From assembly GCF_900167455.1 (NCBI RefSeq), contig NZ_FUWJ01000001.1:1054001-1118000 (forward strand): a stretch of 64,000 nucleotides of DNA, in the 5' to 3' direction. Within the stretch, counting starts at the first letter, position 1; each line of letters starts with the position of its first letter. The position numbers and the translations under genes were made by a program. Of this stretch, positions 54,335 through 63,268 are shown one piece after another. The notes beneath the pieces were generated by a model, which saw only the letters and a program-made list of their open reading frames with translations, made no database searches and was not told where the DNA came from. This stretch comes from Enhydrobacter aerosaccus. Its GTDB lineage: Bacteria > Pseudomonadota > Alphaproteobacteria > Reyranellales > Reyranellaceae.

Positions 54335-56611
54335 CTACGTTCGTCGTCGCGACCGTTTGTCCCGACCGCCGGGCCGGCGCGCGACCGGACGACGCGGACC
54401 GTCTGGCCGCGCTCCCGGCCGCTTGCCGCGATGACCTCTCGGCAGCGCATGGCGCTCGACCCGCTCGACGACGTCGACGAACTCGAACAGCAGGCCGCCG
54501 GTCGAGGCGTCGGCTTCGACCAGCTTGATCCGCAGACGATCGCCGAGCCCGAAGCTCTCGCCGGTTCGCTCGCCGATCAGCATCTGCCGGCCTTCTTCGT
54601 GGCGGAAGAACTCCTGGCCGAGGCTGCGCACCGGCAGCAGGCCGTCGGCACCCGTGCCATCCAGGCTCAGGAAGAGCCCGAATCGGGTCACCGAGGTCAC
54701 GCGTCCGGCGAAGGTCGCGCCGACATGCTGGGCCATGTAAGCGGCGACATACCGATCCATGGCACCGCGTTCGGCCGCGACCGCGCGCCGTTCGCACATC
54801 GACAGATGTTCGCCGAATTCCTCGAAGCGGGTGCGATCGGCCTCGGCAAGACCGCCGTCGCCCAGCCCGAAGGCAGCGATCAGCGCACGATGCACGATCA
54901 GATCGGGGAACCGGCGGATGGGCGAGGTGAAGTGGGCGTAGCGGGCAAGGGCGAGGCCGAAATGCCCGACATTGTCGGGACTGTAGACCGCCTGGCTCTG
55001 GCTGCGCAGGATCGTTTCGTTGACCAGGCGCGCGACGGGCTTGTCGACGACGGCTTGGAGGATGCGATTGAGATCGGCCGGCCGCAGGCGCGGTCCCGCC
55101 GGTACCGAAAGCCCCAGGGTGCCGAGGAATTCGCGCAGCGCCTCGAGCTTGGCCGCATCGGGCTGATCGTGGGCGCGGTACAGGCAGGGGCTCCGGCGCT
55201 GTTCGAGCGCCTGGGCCGCCGCGACATTGGCCAGCACCATGAACTCCTCGATCAGCCGGTGGCTGTCGAGCCGTTCGCGGACGCCGATCTCGGCAATGCG
55301 TCCGTCCTCGCCCAACTTGACCAGCCGCTCCGGCAGGTCGAGATCGAGCGCTCCCCGTTTCTCACGCGCCTGCAGCAGCACGCGGAAGGCGCCGTAGAGA
55401 GGGGTGATGACGCTGTCCATCAGCGGCCCGGTTTCCTCGTCGGGCATGCCGTCCACCGCGCGTTGCACCCGCGAATAGGTGAGACGGGCGGCAGACCGCA
55501 TCATGGCGCGATGGAACCGATGGCGCTTGAGATGGCCGTCGGCATCGATCCACATCTCCGCGACCAGCACCGGACGGTCCTGGTTCGGCACCAGCGAGCA
55601 CCAGTGGTTGCTGAGCGCCTCGGGCAGCATCGGCACGACGCGATCGGGGAAATAGACCGAGGTGCCGCGGCGATAGGCGGCGCGCTCGAGCGCCTTGTCG
55701 TGCCGCACGTACCAGGCGACGTCGGCGATGGCGACCAGCAACCGCCATCCGCCTTCGTGATCAGGATCGGGTTCGGCAAAGACGGCATCGTCGAAATCGC
55801 GGGCATCCTCGCCGTCGATCGTGACCAGCGGCACCTGGCGCAGGTCGAGTCGATCGCCAAGCGGCGCCGCCTTGGCCCGCTCGGCTTCCTCGAGTGCGGC
55901 TTCGGGGAAGTCGACGGGGATATCGTTGGCGGCGATCGAGATCAGGCTCACGGTGCGCGGATCGCTCATGCGCCCGATGCGTTCGATCACGCGGGCGCGG
56001 CGCGACAGGTGGCCGCCGATCTCCTCGATCCAGACGATGTCGCCGGGCTCGGCTCCGTTGCGGTCGGCCGGCTTGATGTCGAATTCGCGCCGGAGCTTGC
56101 GGTCGGTCGGGCTGACCTTGCCGAGCCCGCCCGCGCCGGCCGGCTCCTCGTACAGGCCGAGGATCTTCTTGGGGCCGCTGCCGAGCCTGCGGATGATCCG
56201 CGCCTCGTAGCTCGTCTTGCCGCGTCGCTTGAGCGAGGCGAGCACGCGGTCGCCCACGGCGGGAGCGACGCCACCGCGCACGGCATGCGGATCGACGATG
56301 ATGCGCGGCGGTGGACCTTCGGTTTCCTCGTCGTGCCGCCGCGGCACGGCCAGCAGATGGCCGTCCTGGTCGACCTTGACGATCTCCAGCACGGCGATGT
56401 CGGCGAGCGCACCGGGTGGCTTGAAGGTCTTGGCGCGGTCGGCCGCGATGTCGCCCTTGTCACGCAGATCGCGCAGCAGCTCCTTGAGCTCGATGCGCTG
56501 ATCGCCCTTCAGTCCGAAGGCACGCGCGATCTCGCGCTTGCCGACCGGGGTTGTGCTCTCCTTGATGAAGGTCAGCAGTTCGTCGCGGGTTGGGACGCGG
56601 CCTTTAGCCAT
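54335..56611 (-). CDS. rnr: Ribonuclease R
   Basis: A 758-residue 3'-5' exoribonuclease. A winged-helix-like N-terminus (KGRVPTRDELLTFIKES) is followed by cold-shock-like OB domains. The RNB catalytic core starts near 265 with VTIDGEDARDFDDAVFA, which carries the magnesium-binding aspartates, and HFTSPIRRFPDLIVHR is diagnostic. An S1 domain near 640-715 (VGATFAGRVTSVTRFGLFL) and an arginine-rich tail follow. The ATG at 56611 lies inside the end of topA (8-bp overlap), so translation is coupled. Confidence 0.96.
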   Translation of the reverse strand: MAKGRVPTRDELLTFIKESTTPVGKREIARAFGLKGDQRIELKELLRDLRDKGDIAADRAKTFKPPGALADIAVLEIVKVDQDGHLLAVPRRHDEETEGPPPRIIVDPHAVRGGVAPAVGDRVLASLKRRGKTSYEARIIRRLGSGPKKILGLYEEPAGAGGLGKVSPTDRKLRREFDIKPADRNGAEPGDIVWIEEIGGHLSRRARVIERIGRMSDPRTVSLISIAANDIPVDFPEAALEEAERAKAAPLGDRLDLRQVPLVTIDGEDARDFDDAVFAEPDPDHEGGWRLLVAIADVAWYVRHDKALERAAYRRGTSVYFPDRVVPMLPEALSNHWCSLVPNQDRPVLVAEMWIDADGHLKRHRFHRAMMRSAARLTYSRVQRAVDGMPDEETGPLMDSVITPLYGAFRVLLQAREKRGALDLDLPERLVKLGEDGRIAEIGVRERLDSHRLIEEFMVLANVAAAQALEQRRSPCLYRAHDQPDAAKLEALREFLGTLGLSVPAGPRLRPADLNRILQAVVDKPVARLVNETILRSQSQAVYSPDNVGHFGLALARYAHFTSPIRRFPDLIVHRALIAAFGLGDGGLAEADRTRFEEFGEHLSMCERRAVAAERGAMDRYVAAYMAQHVGATFAGRVTSVTRFGLFLSLDGTGADGLLPVRSLGQEFFRHEEGRQMLIGERTGESFGLGDRLRIKLVEADASTGGLLFEFVDVVERVERHALPRGHRGKRPGARPDGPRRPVARRPGGRDKRSRRRT

Positions 56612-59297
56612 CGGTTCCGGTGCGCGGCGGGATGTCGGCCTTGGCTTTGGCCTTTCGCTTGGGCGCCGCCTTCTTCTTCTTGGGCGCGGTCTTCTTCGGC
56701 GGCGATGTCTCGCCGGCATCGTTGGCGGCGACCGGCGCGGCCTTCCGGGCTCGGCCCTTCGGCTTCTTGGCGCCGCCCTTGGCGGCACGCTCGGCCAGCA
56801 GGGACACAGCCTGCTCGACCGTGAGGTCGTCTGGCTTGATGTCGCGCGGGATGGTGGCATTGACGCCGCCATGCTTCACGTAGGGGCCGTAACGACCTTC
56901 ATAGAGCTCGATTGGCTGCTGATCGCCGGGATGCTCACCGATGACGCGCAGCGGCTTGGCGGCGGCCCGACCGCGCGCCTGCTTGGCTTCCGCCAGCAGC
57001 GCCACGGCGCGGTTCATGCCGATATCGAGCACGCTCTCGTCCGCCGGGATCGATTTGTACTTGCTGCCGTGCTTCACATAGGGCCCGAAGCGGCCGACGC
57101 CGGCCAGGATCGGCTGACCGTCCTCGGGATGCGGGCCGAGCTCGCGCGGCAGGGAAAGCAGCGCCAATGCCTTTTCGAGAGTGACCTCGTCGGGCGTCAT
57201 GCCGCGCAGCAGCGACTGGCGCTTGGGCTTCTCCTTGCCTTCGGGCTCGCCCAGCTGGACATAGAGGCCGTACGGCCCATTGCGCAGGGTGACTTCCTTG
57301 CCGGTGGCCGGATCGATGCCCAGCACCTTCGGCTTGTCGAGATTGGCGCCGGAGGCGGCATCGGCCTCGGCATCGACGATGCCGAGCTTGCGGGTGAAGC
57401 GGCACTCCGGATAGTTCGAGCAGCCGATGAAGGCGCCGAACTTGCCGAGCTTGAGGCCAAGGCGTCCATTGCCGCAGGACGGGCATTCACGCGGACTCTT
57501 GCCGCCATTGTCGTTGGCAGGAAAGAAGTGCGGTCCCAGCTCTTCGTCGAGCTTGTCCAGCACCTCGCTCACCCGAAGGTCCTTGGTCTCGCCGACGGCG
57601 GAGGAGAATTCGCGCCAGAAGTCGCGCAGCACCTGGCGCCAGTCGATCTTTCCGTCGGAAATCTCGTCCAGCTCTTCCTCGAGATGGGCGGTGAAGTTGT
57701 ATTCGACGTAGCGCGGGAAGTAGGTCTGAAGGAAGGCCGTGACGATACGGCCGCGGTCCTCCGGCACGAAACGCTTGCGGTCCAGGCGAACGTAATTGCG
57801 CCTCTGCAGCACCTCGATGATGCTAGCATAGGTCGAGGGTCTGCCGATGCCGAGTTCCTCCAGCTTCTTCACCAGGCTGGCTTCGGAATAGCGCGGTGGC
57901 GGCTCGGTGAAATGCTGCTCGGGGATGACCTCGCGCCGGTCGAGCGGCTCGCTCTCCGCCACGTCCGGCAGGATGGCACCGCTCTCCTCGTCCTCCGGGT
58001 TCTCGTCCCGGCCTTCGTCGTACAGCGTCAGGAAGCCGTTGAAGCGCACCACCGAACCGGTGGCGCGCAGGATCACGTTCTTGTCGCCGCTGGCGATATC
58101 GATCGTGACCTGGTCGAGCACCGCGCTTTCCATCTGGCTGGCAACGGTGCGCTTCCAGATCAGCTCGTAGAGGCCGAGCTGGTCCCTGTCGAGATAGGCG
58201 GCGACGTCCTGCGGCGTGCGGAACAGGTCGGTGGGCCGGATCGCCTCGTGCGCTTCCTGGGCGTTCTTGGCCTTGGAAGTGTAGACGCGCGGCTTTTCCG
58301 GCACATAGCTCGGGCCGTAGCGATCCTCGATGAGACGGCGCGTCTGACCGATTGCCTCGGGCGCGAGCTGCACGCCGTCGGTTCGCATGTAGGTGATCAG
58401 ACCCACCGTCTCGCCGCCGATATCCACGCCTTCGTACAGCTTCTGGGCGATGCGCATCGCCGTGGCCGCGCCCAGCCCCAGCTTGCGCGAGGCTTCCTGC
58501 TGCAGCGTCGAGGTGATGAAGGGCGGCGGGGGATTGCGCCTGACCTGGCGACGCTCGACGGACGAGACGGAGAAGGCGCGGCGCTCGATCTCGCGCTTGG
58601 CGGCTTCGGCGCGTTCGGCGGTGTCGAGGTCGAACTTGTCGAGCTTGCGACCGTCGAGATGGGTGAGGCGGGCCCTCAGCGTCTGCTTCTTGGTGGTGCC
58701 GAAGACGGCGTCGACGGTCCAGTATTCGCGGCTCTTGAAAACCTCGATCTCGGCCTCGCGCTCGCAGATCAGGCGCAGCGCCACGGACTGCACACGGCCG
58801 GCCGACCGGCTGCCCGGCAGCTTGCGCCACAGCACCGGCGACAGGGTGAAGCCGACCAGATAGTCCAGCGCGCGACGCGCGAGATAGGCGTCGATCAGGG
58901 GCTGGTCGAGGTCGCGCGGATGGGCGACCGCGTCGAGGACCGACTGCTTGGTGATGGCGTTGAAGGTGACGCGTTTGACGTCGACGCCCTGCAGTGCTTT
59001 CCGGCGCGCCAGAACGTCGAGGACGTGCCAGGAAATGGCTTCGCCTTCGCGATCTGGGTCGGTGGCGAGATAGAGACGGCCGCCCTTGCTGACCGCGCTG
59101 GCGATCGCGTCGAGACGCTTCTGGGAGGCCCCATCGACCTCCCAATCCATGGCGAAGTCCTCGTCCGGGCGAACCGACCCGTCCTTGGCCGGCAGGTCGC
59201 GCACATGGCCATAGGAGGCCAGCACGGTGTAGCCGGGGCCGAGATACTTCCCAATCGTCTTTGCCTTGGCAGGCGACTCGACGACCAACACATCCAT
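56604..59297 (-). CDS. topA: DNA topoisomerase I
   Basis: An 897-residue type IA topoisomerase that relaxes negative supercoils. The Toprim domain begins MDVLVVESPAKAKTIGKYLG and includes ATDPDREGEAISWHV. The active-site Tyr is in VGLITYMRTDGVQL. One C4 zinc finger (CPSC and CSNYPEC near 610-640) is followed by three C-terminal repeats of the FGPYVKHG type and a lysine/alanine-rich tail. GGAG lies upstream of the ATG. It follows dprA by 51 bp and overlaps rnr. Confidence 0.97.
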   Translation of the reverse strand: MDVLVVESPAKAKTIGKYLGPGYTVLASYGHVRDLPAKDGSVRPDEDFAMDWEVDGASQKRLDAIASAVSKGGRLYLATDPDREGEAISWHVLDVLARRKALQGVDVKRVTFNAITKQSVLDAVAHPRDLDQPLIDAYLARRALDYLVGFTLSPVLWRKLPGSRSAGRVQSVALRLICEREAEIEVFKSREYWTVDAVFGTTKKQTLRARLTHLDGRKLDKFDLDTAERAEAAKREIERRAFSVSSVERRQVRRNPPPPFITSTLQQEASRKLGLGAATAMRIAQKLYEGVDIGGETVGLITYMRTDGVQLAPEAIGQTRRLIEDRYGPSYVPEKPRVYTSKAKNAQEAHEAIRPTDLFRTPQDVAAYLDRDQLGLYELIWKRTVASQMESAVLDQVTIDIASGDKNVILRATGSVVRFNGFLTLYDEGRDENPEDEESGAILPDVAESEPLDRREVIPEQHFTEPPPRYSEASLVKKLEELGIGRPSTYASIIEVLQRRNYVRLDRKRFVPEDRGRIVTAFLQTYFPRYVEYNFTAHLEEELDEISDGKIDWRQVLRDFWREFSSAVGETKDLRVSEVLDKLDEELGPHFFPANDNGGKSPRECPSCGNGRLGLKLGKFGAFIGCSNYPECRFTRKLGIVDAEADAASGANLDKPKVLGIDPATGKEVTLRNGPYGLYVQLGEPEGKEKPKRQSLLRGMTPDEVTLEKALALLSLPRELGPHPEDGQPILAGVGRFGPYVKHGSKYKSIPADESVLDIGMNRAVALLAEAKQARGRAAAKPLRVIGEHPGDQQPIELYEGRYGPYVKHGGVNATIPRDIKPDDLTVEQAVSLLAERAAKGGAKKPKGRARKAAPVAANDAGETSPPKKTAPKKKKAAPKRKAKAKADIPPRTGTDG

Positions 59298-59348
59298 CGT
59301 CGAAACAAGCTCCAGTAAATCAATAAAAACCAGAGCTAAGTCACTGAT

Positions 59349-60404
59349 TTAAATCAGAGATACTCGGTTGCCCCGGTGCCTCTCCAGGCGGCCTTCCAGC
59401 TCGAGGGCCAGCAATACCTCCGCCACGGTGGCGGCGGACACTTGGCATCGGCGTACCAGTTCGTCAACCGCGGTGGGCGCCGAGCCCATCGCCTCCATTA
59501 CCTTTGCAGCCTCTGTGTCATGAAGCTTTTTTGCTGGTTTATCAGAGCGTTGTACCGGTGCCGGAGGTCGACCGAACACACTTATAATATCGTTCACGTC
59601 GCGGGCCAGAATCGCCCCTTCACGGATAAGGGTATTGGAGCCCTCGTAGCGGCAGTCCAGAGGCGAGCCGGGCACGACGAAGACTTCCCGTCCTTGCTCC
59701 GCAGCCCTGTGCGCCGTGATCAGCGACCCTGATTTCGCCGCAGCCTCGATCACCACCACACCCTTCGACAGGCCGCTGACGATGCGGTTGCGGCGTGGAA
59801 AGGCGCGGGCGACGGGCGGGGAGCCCCAGGCAGCTTCGCTGAGCAGGAGGCCTTGCCGGGCGATTGCCGCCTGCAGCGACGCGTTCTGCGGCGGATAGAC
59901 CTGGTCGATGCCGCCTGCAAGCACGGCGATCGTTCCTGTGGCCAGCGCCGCTTCATGGGCTGCGGTGTCGATCCCGCGGGCCAGGCCGGAGGCGACGGCG
60001 AAGCCGGCCTGACCGAGACCCGCGGCGAAGTCGGCTGCCAACCGGTAGCCCGCCATCGACGCGTTGCGGGCACCGACCACCGCCACCGTCTCCCGGGCGA
60101 GGAGTCCGAGGTCGCCAATGGCGGAGAGGACCGGTGGAGCATCCGGCAACGCGGCCAACGCCGGCGGATAAGCTGAATCGCCAAGGACCAGGAATTGTCC
60201 ACCGCGCGCTGCCAGCCCTTGCTCTTCGTGCGCAATTCGAGAGTCCGGCACGACGTCCAGTTCCTGGCAGGCCCGCCGCGCCGAGCCGAAATGATCCAGC
60301 GCCTCGTGGAACGAGACCGGACCGATGCGGGGCGTGCGCGCCAGGCGCAACCTTGCGCGCCGTTCGCCAGGATCCAGTTCACACGTCTCTGAGCCATCGA
60401 ACAT
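59349..60404 (-). CDS. dprA: DNA-processing protein DprA
   Basis: A 351-residue protein that loads RecA on incoming single-stranded DNA. The Rossmann-like core has AVVGARNASMAGYRLA, ASGLARGIDTAAHEAAL, LLSEAAWGSPPVARAFPRRNRIVSGL-type segment (residues 188-213) and EAAAKSGSLITAHRA. A winged-helix domain ends the protein (PTAVDELVRRCQVSAATVAEVL). AGGATC precedes the ATG. The stop falls in the palindrome CTGATTTAAATCAG (59344-59357), before topA. Confidence 0.95.
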   Translation of the reverse strand: MFDGSETCELDPGERRARLRLARTPRIGPVSFHEALDHFGSARRACQELDVVPDSRIAHEEQGLAARGGQFLVLGDSAYPPALAALPDAPPVLSAIGDLGLLARETVAVVGARNASMAGYRLAADFAAGLGQAGFAVASGLARGIDTAAHEAALATGTIAVLAGGIDQVYPPQNASLQAAIARQGLLLSEAAWGSPPVARAFPRRNRIVSGLSKGVVVIEAAAKSGSLITAHRAAEQGREVFVVPGSPLDCRYEGSNTLIREGAILARDVNDIISVFGRPPAPVQRSDKPAKKLHDTEAAKVMEAMGSAPTAVDELVRRCQVSAATVAEVLLALELEGRLERHRGNRVSLI

Positions 60405-60443
60405 GGCTAGATCCTAAAACGAGCGGGAACAAAAGTAAAACAA

Positions 60444-61637
60444 CTATAGGTTGCTTGCAGCCCTCGTCATGTGCCGGCAGAGGAAGGCGCCGATCCCGCC
60501 CAGAAAACCGAGCAGGGCGGCCAGCGGCCCGAAGCCTTCGAAGCCCACGATGCTGATCATCACGGCGCCCAGACCAGCCGCGCAGATCCAGCCCAGGCTT
60601 GCCGAAGTGCCGTTCAATCCCATGACCATGCCGCGTACATCGTCGGGAACAGAAGCGAGCGATGCCATGTAGGAGGGCCGGCCCAGCGCGTTGAGCATCA
60701 CGTAGAGGAAGCCCAGGGCCAGGGAGATCGCCGGACTTGGATGCCACATGAAGAGGCCGAGCGCGGCGACCCCGGACAGGACGATGGCAATGGCAAAGGT
60801 GAGGAGGCGATCGCGCAGGCGGTCGGCAAGCTGGCCACCGACAATGGTGCCGAGCACGTTGCCGAGTGCGAACACGGCCAGGGGAATGGCAATGTCCGCC
60901 AGCGAGAGATGATAGACGGCCTGCAGGAACGTGGCGAAGTAGATGGCGGCGAGGCCGTAGCAGATGCGTTCCGTGATGCCGGTACCAAGCAACGCCAGCA
61001 CACGAGCGGAGAGGACCCGGTGCAGGGCGGGCCGCCGCGTGGAGGTGCCCTTGCTGCTGCGCTCTGTCGGTTCGACGGTCAGCGCGAGGCTGAGGCTGGC
61101 GGCGAGGGCAAGGGCGGCCACGCAGAGATTCCAGCCGCGCCAGCCGATCATCGAGCCCACCCACGCCGCGAGCGGTACCCCCAGCACCAGCGTCAGCGAT
61201 TGGCCGCTCATGACCCATCCCAAGGCGCGGCCACGCTGGCTGTCCGGGACACGGGCTGAGACTTCGGCGAACACGACGCCCATGAACGCGCCGGCACACC
61301 CGCCACCGGCACTTGCTGAAATGGCCACCGACAGGAAATTGGCCGCGTTGGCCTGCGCACACATGGCCAGCGCCAGGGCCAGCAGGGCAACGATGATGAG
61401 CAGGCGCCGTCCGATCAGGTCGGACAAATAACCGCCGACCGCCGACGTGATGCCCCAAGCCGTTGCCGTCATCGAAACCAGATTGGCCACCAGCGGCATG
61501 CTGACGTCGAGATCGCGAGCCATTTCCAACAGGAACGGTGCGCGCGTCGTACCGCTCGACGTTGCGGCAAAGGAACCGAGGCAGGCGGCGCCGATGAGGG
61601 CCCAAGGCAGCGCGCGGGAAGCGTGAGAAGAAGTCAT
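60444..61637 (-). CDS. MFS transporter
   Basis: A 397-residue membrane protein with about 12 helices. GGYLSDLIGRRLLIIV is the loop between helices 2 and 3, and GWVMSGQSLTLVLGVPLAAWVG matches the helix-5 motif of drug/H+ antiporters of the 12-helix DHA1 type. ATG at 61637 gives a normal start; a TTG at 61682 would add 15 unlikely residues. It sits between dprA and plsY on the same strand and may be a later insertion in that conserved run. Substrate unknown. Confidence 0.88.
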   Translation of the reverse strand: MTSSHASRALPWALIGAACLGSFAATSSGTTRAPFLLEMARDLDVSMPLVANLVSMTATAWGITSAVGGYLSDLIGRRLLIIVALLALALAMCAQANAANFLSVAISASAGGGCAGAFMGVVFAEVSARVPDSQRGRALGWVMSGQSLTLVLGVPLAAWVGSMIGWRGWNLCVAALALAASLSLALTVEPTERSSKGTSTRRPALHRVLSARVLALLGTGITERICYGLAAIYFATFLQAVYHLSLADIAIPLAVFALGNVLGTIVGGQLADRLRDRLLTFAIAIVLSGVAALGLFMWHPSPAISLALGFLYVMLNALGRPSYMASLASVPDDVRGMVMGLNGTSASLGWICAAGLGAVMISIVGFEGFGPLAALLGFLGGIGAFLCRHMTRAASNL

Positions 61638-61705
61638 GGAGCCGACGCGCGCGACCCTATCGCCATGACCGGGCACGGGCAATTGCGGTCCGGCCGTCAG
61701 CCTCG

Positions 61706-62326
61706 CTATGCGGCCGGCGTATCTGTCCTGGTCTTGCTGGCGCCGATCTTCGGCTCAACGCCTTTGAGCAGGCGATCGATATTTTCGTGATGCCGGATCC
61801 AGACCAGAGGCACGAGCACGGTGATCGCCACCGCGAGTGGCGTTTCGAGCAGGAACCAGGAGGCGATCGCACCGACTGCGACGCTGACGAGCGCTGCCAG
61901 GGACGAATAGCGGAACAGGGCGGCGAGCACCAACCACGCAGCGCAGGTGATGGCTCCGACCGGCCAGCCCAGGCCCCACATGACACCCAGGGTGGTGGCA
62001 ACGCCCTTGCCGCCCTTGAAGGACAGCCAAACCGGGAACATATGGCCGATCACCGCGCCAAGCGCCGCCGCCGCTGCCGCGATCGGTCCGAACACGCCGC
62101 AGATCAGGACGGCGCCGAAGCCTTTCAGCGCATCCAGCAGCAGCGTCGCCGCCGCAAGACCCTTTCGCCCGGTCCGCAGCACGTTGGTGGCGCCGATATT
62201 GCCGGACCCGACTTTGCGGATGTCTCCCAGACCGGCGGCACGCGTCAGCAGCAGCCCGAAAGGAATCGAGCCCAGCAGATAGCCAAGAGCCGCTGGGACC
62301 ACGATATGAAAGGCGTACCACTGCAT
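61706..62326 (-). CDS. plsY: Glycerol-3-phosphate acyltransferase PlsY
   Basis: A 206-residue membrane enzyme that acylates glycerol 3-phosphate from acyl phosphate, the first step of phospholipid synthesis. The three conserved loops are visible: [23 protein letters not shown] and [12 protein letters not shown]. Five to six hydrophobic segments match the family. The C-terminal tail (KTRTDTPAA) is soluble. The next gene upstream, 8 bp away, is the proline-rich exported protein. Confidence 0.96.
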   Translation of the reverse strand: MQWYAFHIVVPAALGYLLGSIPFGLLLTRAAGLGDIRKVGSGNIGATNVLRTGRKGLAAATLLLDALKGFGAVLICGVFGPIAAAAAALGAVIGHMFPVWLSFKGGKGVATTLGVMWGLGWPVGAITCAAWLVLAALFRYSSLAALVSVAVGAIASWFLLETPLAVAITVLVPLVWIRHHENIDRLLKGVEPKIGASKTRTDTPAA

Positions 62327-62334
62327 CGAAAGCG

Positions 62335-63135
62335 TCAGGGGCTCAGCGCGCGGCAGTTCACCGAATCGACATAGGCTGTCGTGGGCGGCCCGTACAGCTC
62401 GGTCGAGATCTGCTCACCGGGCGCCAGTGGTGTCGGGCCGAAATAGGCTTCGCCGACCGATCGCCCGGCATTCCGGAAGGTGCACTGGATCTGGGTATCC
62501 ACCGTCTTCGGCGTGTTCGACGTGATCGAGATCGACACCTGCCAATGGCGCGAGTTGCCGTAGGTCAGATTGCTGGCGCTCAGGGTGATCAGCGGCATCT
62601 GCTGCGACGAGTAGGGGATCGGCCGCGGGCCCGTACGGCGAATTGTCGGCTGCGGCGGCGGCCCGATCGGACCTCCCGAGCCGGCGCTCGCGGTGGGATC
62701 GAAAGCGCGATCCGGATCCGGCGATGTCGGAGCCGGTTGCATCTGCGAGCCGCCGAGGGTGGCGACACCGCCGCCCGGTACCGTTAGCGGCGGCGGCGAA
62801 AGCGGCGTACCGCTGATGCCTGAACCTCCCGTCGTCGGCTCCGGCGTCGAGGGAGCAGGTGGCGGGGCGAGCGGTTGCGGTGCCGGCGGCCGGCTGGTGG
62901 CGAGCGGTGTCGGCTGCGGCGCAGAAGGTGCCGGTGTCGAGACGTCTCCCACCTGCGTCTGCACCTTGTCGTAGCAGGCAAGCCGCTGCTGGCTGTCGCC
63001 GATCTCGGAACAGATCTGGATATGCCGCGTCAGCTCATCGAGCAGGTCTTCCCGGGAGCGGCCGGATTGGGCATGGCCAGTGCTGGCGACGGCGAGCAGC
63101 GCGCCGCCAAGAAGGAGGGAATGTCGGTGCATCAT
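62335..63135 (-). CDS. Proline-rich exported protein with RLxCYD motif
   Basis: A 266-residue protein with a signal peptide (residues 1-22, ending GHAQ). A short helical unit with [17 protein letters not shown] follows; this C...RLxCYD pattern occurs in several periplasmic proteins, including type VI-associated VasI, but no other type VI gene is here. A proline-rich linker of about 100 residues leads to a C-terminal beta-rich domain with two cysteines ([18 protein letters not shown]). Two ATGs, at 63135 and 63132, are possible starts. Function unknown. Confidence 0.8.
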   Translation of the reverse strand: MMHRHSLLLGGALLAVASTGHAQSGRSREDLLDELTRHIQICSEIGDSQQRLACYDKVQTQVGDVSTPAPSAPQPTPLATSRPPAPQPLAPPPAPSTPEPTTGGSGISGTPLSPPPLTVPGGGVATLGGSQMQPAPTSPDPDRAFDPTASAGSGGPIGPPPQPTIRRTGPRPIPYSSQQMPLITLSASNLTYGNSRHWQVSISITSNTPKTVDTQIQCTFRNAGRSVGEAYFGPTPLAPGEQISTELYGPPTTAYVDSVNCRALSP

Positions 63136-63268
63136 TACGGTGCCTTGCTTACGGGAGGCGCGACCATAGCAGACCAAATGGCCGTTTCGAGGCATTTTCA
63201 GTCTGCTTATCGTCGCGCCACCCAACCCAACCCGGCACGGAGGAGCATCCGGCTAAGGAGTGGACCTT

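Noticed and set aside
54299-56824. 841-codon open frame on the plus strand opposite rnr
   Set aside because: Antisense shadow of rnr with no recognisable domain, and it spans the topA-rnr overlap.
56538-59318. 926-codon open frame on the plus strand opposite topA
   Set aside because: It is the antisense shadow of a certain topA gene; the product has no family features and is rich in the residues expected from antisense high-GC codons.
62335-63135. Type VI secretion component
   Set aside because: Only a short RLxCYD motif is shared; no other type VI gene is present in the window.
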